This document shows positions 37,153-45,617 of a stretch of DNA of 64,000 nucleotides, piece by piece. The notes beneath the pieces are model-generated. The model did not search any database. It was not told the DNA's origin and saw nothing but the letters and a program-made list of their open reading frames with translations. Within the stretch, counting starts at the first letter, position 1; each line of letters opens with the position of its first letter. A program made the position numbers and the translations under genes. The DNA is taken from positions 62,001 to 126,000 of the forward strand of contig NZ_JAFREN010000010.1 of assembly GCF_017377505.1 (NCBI RefSeq), read 5' to 3'. This stretch comes from Enterococcus sp. DIV0212c. Lineage in GTDB: Bacteria; Bacillota; Bacilli; Lactobacillales; Enterococcaceae.

Positions 37153-37229
37153 GTAATGAAACTTCTCTCGCTTTGCTCGCCAAGTACTGTTCATCATCTA
37201 CTCTGGCATAACCAGTCGTAGTGATTCAC
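37153..37229 (-). repeat. Leader repeat family 2, short copy before trpE
   Basis: A ~75-bp element directly after the T-run of the second trp T-box terminator. It matches the three copies at 40786-41130 before oppA, for example the shared core CGCCAAGTACTGTTCATC on the plus strand. In transcript sense it starts GTGAATCACTACGA and forms a CTAC/GTAG plus TGGT/GCCA hairpin. Confidence 0.8.
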
Positions 37230-37237
37230 AGCAAAAA

Positions 37238-37440
37238 GCCCTCACAAAACAGACCTCGATCTGTTTTGTGAGGGCGAATAATAGTATCCACGGTACCACC
37301 TCAATGAAAAAAATTCTTTATCGTAACCTTGGAATCGCTGTTCACCATTGATCATTTGGGATCAGAGTGTTTGGTGATTCCTAGTATAGTTACTTCTCTC
37401 TCCTTAACACAGCTTTTATTGTAAACCACTTTTTTTCACG
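37238..37440 (-). ncRNA. Second (compact) T-box leader of trp operon
   Basis: In transcript sense the T-box core TGAGGTGGTACCGTGG (37304-37289) is followed by the terminator stem GCCCTCACAAAACAG with CTGTTTTGTGAGGGC and T-run. Stem I is short: GCTGT pairs with ACAGC and only a small hairpin (TGATC/GATCA) lies inside. A TGG is present just before the closing ACAGC but is followed by T, not the usual purine. Its specifier is therefore less certain than that of the first T-box. Confidence 0.8.
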
Positions 37441-37455
37441 CTTTACAATAAAATA

Positions 37456-37715
37456 AGCCCTCAAACCACACAAAATCTGTGGTTTGAGGGCGAAAAATTC
37501 ACGGTGCCACCTCAAGTTTGAAAGAAATTCTTTCCTCTTATCAGTCGTCTATCAACGACCTTACTCTATAACGGGAGTTCCCGAAAATGCCTACTAAGAT
37601 TCAACATTTCGCTCGAAAGTCCATTCACAACCCATCCCTTACTGATTCGCAGTCCCATCAGCTCTCTGAAAAGTTCCAGTGTTGTTACTCCTCTTTCTCA
37701 AAGCTTTGCTATTGA
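37456..37715 (-). ncRNA. First T-box riboswitch of trp operon, UGG specifier
   Basis: A full-length T-box leader in transcript sense. Stem I base GAAAG pairs with CTTTC; AGGAGTA marks the specifier loop, and the specifier TGG (37623-37621) is followed by A. AGAGAG and GGATGGGTTGTG fit the distal bulge/loop region; AGTAGG follows stem I. The T-box core is TTGAGGTGGCACCGTG (about 37514-37499). The terminator is GCCCTCAAACCACA with TGTGGTTTGAGGGC. Uncharged tRNA-Trp would allow read-through. Confidence 0.92.
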
Positions 37716-37720
37716 GGACA

Positions 37721-37749
37721 ATCATATTAGAAAACTCTAATCTTGTCAA
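37721..37749 (-). promoter_or_regulatory. trp operon promoter
   Basis: Minus-strand TTGACA (37749-37744), a 17-bp spacer and TATGAT (37726-37721): a near-consensus sigma-A promoter just before the first T-box. Strong initiation suits control by attenuation. Confidence 0.88.
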
Positions 37750-37780
37750 CTATTTTTCATTTAAAAATTGACTTTTTCTA

Positions 37781-39016
37781 TTAAACTCTTGATTTACTCG
37801 TATTTTCTTTAATGATTTCTACGATTGTTTTTGCAGCTAATTCCATTGACTCTAATGTAATAAACTCATATTGCCCATGGAAATTTTCTCCACCTGTAAA
37901 CAAATTAGGTGTTGGGATTCCCATAAACGAGATTTTCGATCCATCTGTTCCACCACGAAAGGGTTGGATATCTGGTTTGATTCCTAGATTTTTCATTGCT
38001 TTAACAGCAAGTTCTACAGGCGTCATATCTTTTTCGATGATCTCTTTCATATTATAATACTGATCTAGAAAATCAATCCTGATCCGTTCTTTGTCGAATG
38101 ATTTATTTAATTCACTGACGATATCCACAAGCTGTTGTTTTCTTTGTTGGAAAAGGTTCTTGTCATGATCCCGAATGATATACGTCAACTCAGCATGGTC
38201 TAAGCTTCCAACAAATTTTGTCAGTAAATAAAATCCTTCATGTCCACGTGTTTTTTCCGGAACCTCTGCTTGTGGTAATTGAGCATCTATTTTCTCACCC
38301 AATTTGATTGCATTGACCATCGTGCCATAGGCTGTTCCCGGATGGACACTTGTCCCTTCGATCGTGATCACAGCTTGTGCCGCATTAAACGTTTCATATT
38401 CAAAGCAACCGACTCTGCCACTATCGATTGTATACGCAAATTTCGCTGGAAAATTCGCTGCATCAAACCGATCTGCGCCACGTCCAATTTCTTCGTCAGG
38501 TCCAAAAGCAAGCAAGACTTTGCCATGAGGAATTTCAGGATGAGCCAACAAATATTCAACCGCATCTAAAATCTCAACAATTCCAGCTTTATCATCAGCA
38601 CCTAATAAGGTGGTTCCATCTGTGGTGATCAGCGTTTGACCAACATAGTCTTTCAAGTTAGGAAATTCTTCTGTCTCCATGATAATTCCAAGTTTTTCAT
38701 TCAGCACAACATCTTGACCATCATAATTTGAAAAAATAGTTGGTTGAATGTTCTCAGCGTTATAATCGGCTGTATCTAAATGAGCAATAAATCCAATCGT
38801 CGGTACATCCTCCTCAGTTGTTGCAGGTAAAACAGCTGTTAAAAAACCATTTTTTTCATTGTAGTGAATGTCAGAAAGTCCGATTTTAGCTAATTCTTCT
38901 TCTATGATTCGTGCAAAATCCACTTGTCCTTGCGTTGTTGGAACTGTCTGACTAGCTGCATCAGAGCGTGTATTGACTTTGACATAACGGATAAATCGTT
39001 CTAATAATTGAGACAT
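37781..39016 (-). CDS. pepT: Peptidase T (tripeptidase)
   Basis: A 411-residue M20B zinc aminotripeptidase: metal ligands in IGFIAHLDTAD, LLGADDKAG, FGPDEEIGRG and, near the end, PFRGGTDGSKIS, with SVHPGTAYG. It releases the N-terminal residue from tripeptides in the cytoplasm. GAGGAGG precedes the start. It lies 43 bp downstream of oppA on the same strand, so peptide uptake and cleavage are probably co-expressed from the T-box leader. Confidence 0.96.
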   Translation of the reverse strand: MSQLLERFIRYVKVNTRSDAASQTVPTTQGQVDFARIIEEELAKIGLSDIHYNEKNGFLTAVLPATTEEDVPTIGFIAHLDTADYNAENIQPTIFSNYDGQDVVLNEKLGIIMETEEFPNLKDYVGQTLITTDGTTLLGADDKAGIVEILDAVEYLLAHPEIPHGKVLLAFGPDEEIGRGADRFDAANFPAKFAYTIDSGRVGCFEYETFNAAQAVITIEGTSVHPGTAYGTMVNAIKLGEKIDAQLPQAEVPEKTRGHEGFYLLTKFVGSLDHAELTYIIRDHDKNLFQQRKQQLVDIVSELNKSFDKERIRIDFLDQYYNMKEIIEKDMTPVELAVKAMKNLGIKPDIQPFRGGTDGSKISFMGIPTPNLFTGGENFHGQYEFITLESMELAAKTIVEIIKENTSKSRV

Positions 39017-39059
39017 TGTGTACCTCCTCAGTTCAAATATGCCACCTACAAAGCGTTTT

Positions 39060-40706
39060 CTATTCTTCTAAATAAGCCGTTCTTAGATTGAAATAATCAC
39101 CATACAAGTGATAACTGATTCCTTTGATTTTCGGATTAATCAAGTAGTTAGACGCACTTTGATAAAGCGGCACTTGGGCAGCATCTTGATCCAATAAAAT
39201 ATCTTCGGCTTTTTTATAGTCATCAAACTGTTTATTTGGTGTATTTGCATTAACTGTACGTGCATCTGTAATCAACTTATCATAGTCAACATTTTTGTAT
39301 GAACCATAGTTATACGCAGATTCTCCAGCATATAAGTTAAAATAAGAATCTAAATCACTACTACCAGCAATCCAGCCAGACAATGACAGTTCATAGTTTT
39401 TATCTTTACGTGTTTGTAAGACATTGTTTTTTGGTTGCGCATTGATAGTAATTTCTAGGCCTTTTAAGTTTTCTTGCAATTGACTTTGCACATATTCAGA
39501 GATTTTCTTCCCATTATCGTCATCAGAAACTAAAAGGGATAGCTTGATTTTATCACCTAGATCCGCTTTAGCCTTTTCCCATTCAGCTTGGGCCTTTTTC
39601 ACATCGTATACTGAATGATCACCACTGAATTTTCTGAAATCCTCAGAAGTTTCGGGATTTTTATAGAGCCCACTTGGAATCAAACCGTTCAATGGTTTTG
39701 AGCCATCGTTAAGTACACTTTTTGTTAAGGCATCTTTGTCGATTGATTGAGCGATTGCTTTTCGTAAATGACTATTCGCAAGAGCTGTCCCTTCTTTTTT
39801 ATTGAAATCCAAATAATTATTTGCTACATCTGAATGCGTTACGTAACCTGCATCGTCGCTGTATTGTTGAACGTATTGACCGCTGATTCGAGTCAAATCT
39901 AATTCATTTGATTGATATAAATTGATTCCTGTATTCTCTTCTTTAATTGTATTCACTTTGACTTCTTCTAATTTCACTTTATCAGCATCATAATATTCAG
40001 GATTTTGTTTTAATGTCCATGTATCAGATGAAGCATCCCAATCCGTTAAGATAAATGGTCCGCTGTATATTAAATGGTCACTATCTGCAGCATACTCTTT
40101 TCCTTGTTTCTCAACATAAGCCTGATTTTGCGGTGCTAACCAACCGATTGAAACAACTGCTAAAAAGGATGGTTGCGCCTGTTCTAATGTGACTTCAAAT
40201 TCTTTATCACTTGGTGCTGAAAGCCCAATTTCGTCAACCGATTTCTCCCCATTGCGGATTGCTTTGCTGTTTTTCACGTTGTCTAGCAAATAAGCATTTG
40301 GACCGATTGTTGCAGGTGTTACTAGTTTTTTCCAAGAATAAAGGAAATCCTGTGCGGTGATCGGTTCGCCATTGCTCCATTTTATATTATCTTTCAATGT
40401 AAATTTATACGTTAAACCATCTTCGCTGATATTGACTTTTTCTGCCAATCCTGGAATCGGCGTACTATCATCATCAAAACGATACAGACCTTCAAAAAGA
40501 TGTTGAACGATCGTAAAAGTGTTTTTATCCATTGTTTGTGTTGTATCTAATGTTGAAAGTGGTGCGGGTGAACTGATTTCGATTTTTTGACTTGCTGCGA
40601 TTGTCCCGTCTTCGCTTTTAGTCGTTTCTTTTTTGTCGTTGCCCCCGCATGCTGTTAGTAATAATCCCGTTAATACTGCACTTACGACTAATAATTTTTT
40701 CTTCAT
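39060..40706 (-). CDS. oppA: Oligopeptide-binding lipoprotein (OppA-like)
   Basis: A 548-residue family-5 solute-binding lipoprotein. Lipobox LLTACGG (Cys about 20), then the SBP_bac_5 signature region EGLYRFDDDSTPIPGLAEKVNISEDGLTY and YKFTLKDNIKWSNGEPITAQDF in succession. It would capture peptides for an Opp importer; no permease or ATPase genes are nearby, so it is an orphan receptor. A T-box and repeat family 2 precede it, tying expression to tRNA charging. Confidence 0.92.
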   Translation of the reverse strand: MKKKLLVVSAVLTGLLLTACGGNDKKETTKSEDGTIAASQKIEISSPAPLSTLDTTQTMDKNTFTIVQHLFEGLYRFDDDSTPIPGLAEKVNISEDGLTYKFTLKDNIKWSNGEPITAQDFLYSWKKLVTPATIGPNAYLLDNVKNSKAIRNGEKSVDEIGLSAPSDKEFEVTLEQAQPSFLAVVSIGWLAPQNQAYVEKQGKEYAADSDHLIYSGPFILTDWDASSDTWTLKQNPEYYDADKVKLEEVKVNTIKEENTGINLYQSNELDLTRISGQYVQQYSDDAGYVTHSDVANNYLDFNKKEGTALANSHLRKAIAQSIDKDALTKSVLNDGSKPLNGLIPSGLYKNPETSEDFRKFSGDHSVYDVKKAQAEWEKAKADLGDKIKLSLLVSDDDNGKKISEYVQSQLQENLKGLEITINAQPKNNVLQTRKDKNYELSLSGWIAGSSDLDSYFNLYAGESAYNYGSYKNVDYDKLITDARTVNANTPNKQFDDYKKAEDILLDQDAAQVPLYQSASNYLINPKIKGISYHLYGDYFNLRTAYLEE

Positions 40707-40785
40707 TTTTGTTTCCCCCTTCAGTATCTATATACATTAACTACTCCTACCTTGTTGTGCAGATGTCAGAAAAGCTGAACATAGA

Positions 40786-41130
40786 TGTAACTTCTCTCTT
40801 TAGTCGCCAAGTACTGTTCATCATCCACTCTGGCTGAGCCATTCGTGGTCCTTCATTTCTAATAGCTTTAGCTCTTAGAAATTGATGAGATCGAAACGAA
40901 GTGCAGTGATTCACTAGTACGGTAATTTCTCTCCCTTTGGTCGCCAAGTATTGTTCATCATCTACTCTGGCGAAGCCAATCGTGGTCCTTTAATTCTTAG
41001 AGCTTTAGCTCTTAGAAATTGATGAGATCGAAACGAAGTGCAGTGATTCACTAGTACGGTAACTTCTCTCCCTTTGGTCGCCAAGTATTGTTCATCATCT
41101 ACTCTGGCGGAGCCAATCGTAGTGATTCAC
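40786..41130 (-). repeat. Leader repeat family 2, three tandem copies before oppA
   Basis: Units start near 40786, 40922 and 41059 (periods 136 and 137). The first two are long; the third lacks an internal ~60-bp piece containing the palindrome TTCTAAGAGCT AAAGCTCTTAGAA-like hairpin and matches the short copy at 37153-37229. Each unit in transcript sense has a GGCTCCGCC-type hairpin and ends GGGAGAGAAGTTACCGTACTAG, similar to part of the second trp T-box (GGAGAGAGAAGTAAC...TACTAG). The array lies between the T-box terminator and the oppA ribosome binding site. Confidence 0.85.
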
Positions 41131-41134
41131 AACA

Positions 41135-41392
41135 AAAAGCTCTCATCCTATAAAAGGACGAGAGCTTTAAACTTTCGCGGTACCACCTTCAATTGACTCA
41201 ATTAATAAGCCCACTCTTTCAGTACAAACATACTGAGGCGCTGTAACAGGCGCACCTGAATTGATCTCAACGCGTTCGATCAATTTGTTCAAAGGCCATT
41301 TTCTTTTCCATGTTCACTGTCTCTTCCCACCAATCGAGACTCTCTTTGAGTTATCTGGAAAATACTTTCCTCATCTTCACATTTAATTTTAA
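41135..41392 (-). ncRNA. T-box riboswitch upstream of oppA-pepT
   Basis: T-box core GAAGGTGGTACCGCG (about 41191-41177) in transcript sense, then terminator AAAGCTCTCGTCC with GGATGAGAGCTTT and a T-run. Stem I shows GGAAAGTATTTTCC, AGAGAG and GATTGGTGGGAAG in order. The specifier region reads AAAATGGCC; pairing of GAGG with CCTT favours ATG (Met) followed by G, but TGG (Trp) cannot be excluded. Amino-acid starvation would raise peptide uptake. Confidence 0.88.
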
Positions 41393-41684
41393 TAGATAAT
41401 GTATTATATGGATTGTAGCATAAAAAATTAGTGAGAGTCAACAGTGATTTTTATCACTTTAGTTTAACTAGCAAGCTTGTAACCTCTCCCATATCAAATC
41501 AAACGCAATCTACATTTCCACTTTTATATGTAACTATTATTTGACACATGAACCAAAATTCATGACTTTGTTCTCTATTTCTTATAAAATAAATCCTTTT
41601 TTTGATAAAACGCTCCATCTTGTTAATGATATACTTTAATTGGTACCAAAATAATTTGATACTATCTTAGGAGGAGAAGAGAAA

Positions 41685-42935
41685 ATGAAAAAAAACAAAA
41701 GATTTGCTAGTTTGGCGTTGGTTACTCTACTAGCACCAACATTATTGAATGCACAACATGTATTCGCTGAAGAAGCACCGTCAGTTCCTTCAGAACAACA
41801 AGAGGTAGTTCCAGAAAAAGAACAACCTGAAGCTGAAAAAGAAGTTGAAGCTGAAAAACAACCCGAAACAGAAACAGAAGCAAAACCTGAAACACCATCA
41901 GAAGAAACTAAACCTGAAAGCAAACCAGAAAAAGACTCTGAAAAAGAAGTGTCTAAACCTGAAGCTGAAAAGGAAGTAAACGAAAAAGAAGAACCTAAAG
42001 AAGAAAAAGCTGATACTAATGTAACTGTTAATATTAGCCTTATAGATCAGACAACAGGCTCAACCCAAAGTCTTTCTATTACTGGCGAAGTAGGCACAAC
42101 TCAAAATGTTCAGTTACCTTTAGCAGCAGGACAGTATGAATTTGTTTCCACTTCAGATGGAATGGCAATCCCTATTGCAGATGCTACAGGACAACTTGGT
42201 TTACAGCTAACATTCCCTAACTCTGCCTCAGGCACTCACAGTATTTCTGTTACTGTTAAACAACTTGATGGTATTACTGCTGGAAATGTCTATGTTGTTC
42301 ATCTTGACGATTTAGGAAATGAATTAACTGATGCTGTAACTATTTTAGGTGGATTTATTGGTGATACCTATACAACTACACCAAAAAATATCCCAGGTTA
42401 CACGTTAGTAAACACACCGGAGAACCATAATGGTTCATTCATAGAAACTGATCAACGTGTTATTTATAGCTATGATCGTATTCAAACAACGGTTAGCGTC
42501 GTTTGTGCTGATGAAAATGGCGTGCCACTAGGTGACGTTGTTTCCCAAGCTGGTAAATTTAAGGATACATTTACTATTACGGCTCCTGAATTAGCAGGCT
42601 ATGAATATTTAGGTCTTTCTCAAGCAATTTACTCAAATGCGTCTTCAACTCTTGATGGAACATTTGGCTTAGAGGATCAACATTTTGTTGCTACCTATAG
42701 AAAAATAATTACTGTTCCTACTACTCCAGAAGATCCAACAGCAAACATTCAAAAATCAACAATTCCAAATCTTTTACAAACTCCTGTGAAAACAGATCTT
42801 TCTAAAAAAGACAATAAAAGTCTACCTGAAACAGGTGAAACAGAAATTAATGCTACAATGACTTCTATTGGTTTAGTAATAGTTGCAGCTGTTTATTTCA
42901 CTAAGAAAAAAAGAGAAAATGAATTTAGCTTATAA
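41685..42935 (+). CDS. LPXTG surface protein with MucBP domains
   Basis: A 416-residue cell-wall protein. Signal peptide (to about VFA|EE, residue 28), a Glu/Lys/Pro-rich repetitive stalk (about 30-110), a beta domain, then two MucBP-like modules (GNVYVVHLDDLGNELTDAVTI from about 204; TTVSVVCADENGVPLGDVV from about 268). The C-terminus has LPETGE, a membrane helix and a KKKRE tail for sortase anchoring. GGAGGAG precedes the start and TATACT near 41630 is a likely -10. Probably an adhesin to mucin or host glycans. Confidence 0.9.
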   Translation: MKKNKRFASLALVTLLAPTLLNAQHVFAEEAPSVPSEQQEVVPEKEQPEAEKEVEAEKQPETETEAKPETPSEETKPESKPEKDSEKEVSKPEAEKEVNEKEEPKEEKADTNVTVNISLIDQTTGSTQSLSITGEVGTTQNVQLPLAAGQYEFVSTSDGMAIPIADATGQLGLQLTFPNSASGTHSISVTVKQLDGITAGNVYVVHLDDLGNELTDAVTILGGFIGDTYTTTPKNIPGYTLVNTPENHNGSFIETDQRVIYSYDRIQTTVSVVCADENGVPLGDVVSQAGKFKDTFTITAPELAGYEYLGLSQAIYSNASSTLDGTFGLEDQHFVATYRKIITVPTTPEDPTANIQKSTIPNLLQTPVKTDLSKKDNKSLPETGETEINATMTSIGLVIVAAVYFTKKKRENEFSL

Positions 42936-42960
42936 TCTACTCATATTACATTAAAATGAT

Positions 42961-43003
42961 AGTGGGACGATAGTCAGAGAAAAATCTGATTATCGTTCCA
43001 CTT
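42961..43003 (+). terminator. Terminator of LPXTG gene
   Basis: AGTGGgACGATAgTCAGA pairs with TCTGAtTATCGTtCCACT about 25 bp past the stop codon. Confidence 0.85.
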
Positions 43004-43180
43004 ATTTTGATTTTGTAGTACACAAGATCACACAGCCTTATAAGGTTAAAATACGGAAACAAAAAAATGCTATCGAATTTTGTGGGGAACATGGGGCAAA
43101 GATTGAAAATGATCTGGCTCTGATGATCTTAGTTTTCTTAAATTTAAATAATTATATGGTAAGGAAAGTTATGCAGAATA

Positions 43181-43228
43181 AAGAAACAAGTCTGATTTTG
43201 ATGATCATCAAAATCAGACTTGTTTCTT
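43181..43228. repeat. Perfect 48-bp palindrome
   Basis: Two 24-bp arms (AAGAAACAAGTCTGATTTTG plus ATGA, and its exact complement) meet with no spacer. On the minus strand T residues follow (TTTCTTTATT), so it may be a terminator hairpin for the CAP-domain gene or of the T-box fragment just upstream. The remainder of 43004-43366 holds no gene I can support. Confidence 0.85.
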
Positions 43229-43252
43229 GTTTGGAAAAAGAGCTATTGTCTC

Positions 43253-43288
43253 ACTCTCTTTGAGCTATCTGAAAAATACTTTCCTTCT
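43253..43288 (-). ncRNA. T-box stem I fragment
   Basis: This stretch matches 41339-41374 of the oppA T-box (two mismatches over the first ~34 bp), covering GGAAAGTA, the stem strand and CAAAGAGAG in transcript sense. No T-box core follows; instead comes the 48-bp palindrome. It looks like a decayed or partial T-box leader. Confidence 0.6.
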
Positions 43289-43366
43289 ATTCCAATTTAC
43301 TTTTTAAAAATAGCTCACTCATATACTGGATTTTAAATGCCTTTAAAAAAAGAATTATTTGAAATC

Positions 43367-45442
43367 TTATCGAACGGTTACTTCACAGATATCAGTCTTT
43401 TTACCATTATGACTTACTACTGTAATGGTGGTTTTACCTTTTGATTTTGCCTCAAAAGTAGCTGATGACTGTTTTAGTTCTTTCCGATCTTGAACGATAT
43501 CTTTATCACTAGACAAATAACTAACATATTTACTTGCTGCATTTGCTGGTGTAATTGCGTGAGTAAGTGTAAATTTTTCTCCAACAGCTACTTCTATTTT
43601 CTTTTTATCTAATGTTACACTTTCAACGGGAATACGGTGTTGGTAACCACTAGTTGAACCACCAAATCCCGGACCTACATCTATCAAGTAGCACACAATA
43701 CTATCTCCAGTATTGAAATTTCCATCAGCTGATTTCATCCAAACCCAGTACTGTCCTCGTTTAGAAGCTTTGAATGTTTTTTTCTGATTATCAATCGTTA
43801 TAAAAGCCTCATCTTTAGGCATACCAAAAAATGTATACTCTTTATTAGTAGCATTCTCAGGAAAGACAAAAGCATATAATTTAAATTCCTCATTCACATT
43901 AATATTATAATAGTGTTCGTAAACAGGGAACAGGCTCTCAACTAAGATTGGTCCTGCAACAACTTCTATTTCAGCTGAATTAGCAACTTTTCCGTTCTGA
44001 GCACTAGCTGTTATGGTTACTTTTCCAGCTCCAACGGCCGTCACTTTTCCCGAAGAATCTACTGTAGCTATTTGGGGATTTTCACTCTGCCAATCTAGAG
44101 TGCTTCCTTCAGCTTCTTTAGGTGAAATAACAGAAGATAGTACTTTTTTTTCTCCTATTGCCAACTTGTTTTTCTTCGGAGTCACTGTAATTTCAGTAAC
44201 TTGTTCTTTATCCGCTTCATAATGATCATACATGCCTACAAGACGAGTATTATATTGATAATCAATTGTTTTTCCTTCTTTTTGGATACCTAAAATTTTT
44301 ACTGTATATAGTGTATCTTTCTTGACTACATAGTCATTGTTCGGTCTAAATGAGATAGTATCAAAACCAGATGAAACAGAAGGTCTAGATATATCTTCAA
44401 CAGTTAATTCTCCGTCATTATTATCTGTCTTCATTTCAGTTTCAATACCAGATTCATTATCAATCAAAAATACTCTGATTTCAGACTCTGGCAAATAGTA
44501 GCCATTTTGGTGCAGAAAAACTGACCAGCGCATATTTTTCTCATATTTTGCTCGCTCACTTGGATCTTTATGGTCTTTATAATATGTTCCCGCATAAGGG
44601 TTGTCTTTGTTATAAGCTTCATAAGGAAAATTCTCTGCTGTTGGCCATTGTACAATTTTCTCTTCGTCATATTCGCTAAACGCTTTATACGTTGTCTTTT
44701 TATACAAAGTTGTATAATATTGATACTCAGTTTCTTTAGGTGTCTTCGCATAGCCTACTCCTAAAGAGTCTGCTGTCAAAGAAAGGATTCCGCTTCTATG
44801 ACCTACACTTTTATTGGTATCTCCGTAATCTATCATAAAAGCATTAGCATGATGATCAAATGTTTGCTCTTCAATAGACGAATGGATATTAGAACTGTTT
44901 GTAGCTACACAAGCCTTCTTCCAAAACTCCTCTGACATATCTTCTGGTTTTTCAAATTTCTCAATAAAATGAGTTTGTTGACCAATAGCTGCCATTCCCA
45001 TAGCTCCATGTTGAGCAATATCATCTGCTTCATTTGTATAAGGAATTGCTTTCACTCCAGCTAATGTTCGATAAAAGTTGATTTGTTTTTCAATACTTGT
45101 TCGTTGATCCTCTTTTAAAACACCTAACTGATATACACCATTTGATAATACAGGTTTTGTGGAATATTTCTCTCCCATCGGAAGATTATCAAAAACTAGC
45201 CGATAATTTTTCTGCAATTGTTGAATATTTTCTAATTCTTCTTTCGGTACAAAAGTTCTGGAATTCACTGCAGTACTAGATTTTTTGCTGTTCTTTTTTC
45301 TGGGAACCTCACTCGGCTGCAGCATATTTTCGTCAACATTCACCTCTTCGATATGCTCTTCGGCTTCTGCATATTGACTATTCACTCCGAACATTACTGC
45401 TACCAACATTATGAACGATACTGCCTTTTTCTTTCCAACCAT
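43367..45442 (-). CDS. Secreted CAP-domain protein with Ig-like repeats
   Basis: A 691-residue exported protein; signal peptide to about AEA|EE (residue 27). A CAP/SCP-like domain spans about 100-270 (EKQINFYRTLAGVKAIPYTNEADDIAQHGA in two stretches, QQTHFIEKF, VGHRSGILSLTADSLGVGYA). Two BIG_2 Ig-like modules follow (ITVTPKKNKLAIGEKK from about 405; VESVTLDKKKIEVAVGEKF near 610). No LPXTG or lipobox is present, so it is released or held non-covalently. AAAAGGAG fixes the start at 45442. Confidence 0.85.
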   Translation of the reverse strand: MVGKKKAVSFIMLVAVMFGVNSQYAEAEEHIEEVNVDENMLQPSEVPRKKNSKKSSTAVNSRTFVPKEELENIQQLQKNYRLVFDNLPMGEKYSTKPVLSNGVYQLGVLKEDQRTSIEKQINFYRTLAGVKAIPYTNEADDIAQHGAMGMAAIGQQTHFIEKFEKPEDMSEEFWKKACVATNSSNIHSSIEEQTFDHHANAFMIDYGDTNKSVGHRSGILSLTADSLGVGYAKTPKETEYQYYTTLYKKTTYKAFSEYDEEKIVQWPTAENFPYEAYNKDNPYAGTYYKDHKDPSERAKYEKNMRWSVFLHQNGYYLPESEIRVFLIDNESGIETEMKTDNNDGELTVEDISRPSVSSGFDTISFRPNNDYVVKKDTLYTVKILGIQKEGKTIDYQYNTRLVGMYDHYEADKEQVTEITVTPKKNKLAIGEKKVLSSVISPKEAEGSTLDWQSENPQIATVDSSGKVTAVGAGKVTITASAQNGKVANSAEIEVVAGPILVESLFPVYEHYYNINVNEEFKLYAFVFPENATNKEYTFFGMPKDEAFITIDNQKKTFKASKRGQYWVWMKSADGNFNTGDSIVCYLIDVGPGFGGSTSGYQHRIPVESVTLDKKKIEVAVGEKFTLTHAITPANAASKYVSYLSSDKDIVQDRKELKQSSATFEAKSKGKTTITVVSHNGKKTDICEVTVR

Positions 45443-45580
45443 TTCACCACTCCTTTTAATTATTAATCTGCCTAAATATTTAAAAAAACATATCAACAGT
45501 AACTTAATTATATCAAAAAAAATCATTAAATACTCATTTTTTTGTATAAAATATATTATTTAATTATTTGAAATAAAAAA

Positions 45581-45608
45581 AGAGAAAGTATTTTTCAATA
45601 CGCTCTCT
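45581..45608 (-). terminator. Terminator of siderophore importer operon
   Basis: AGAG and GTATT pair with AATAC and CTCT in an imperfect stem; minus strand ends in seven T. Confidence 0.85.
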
Positions 45609-45617
45609 TTTTTTACG

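Noticed and set aside
43020..43260. Open frame reading KITQPYKVKIRKQKNAIEFC... as a gene or pseudogene
   Set aside because: No start, no ribosome binding site, and it runs through the palindrome and T-box fragment; no family recognised.
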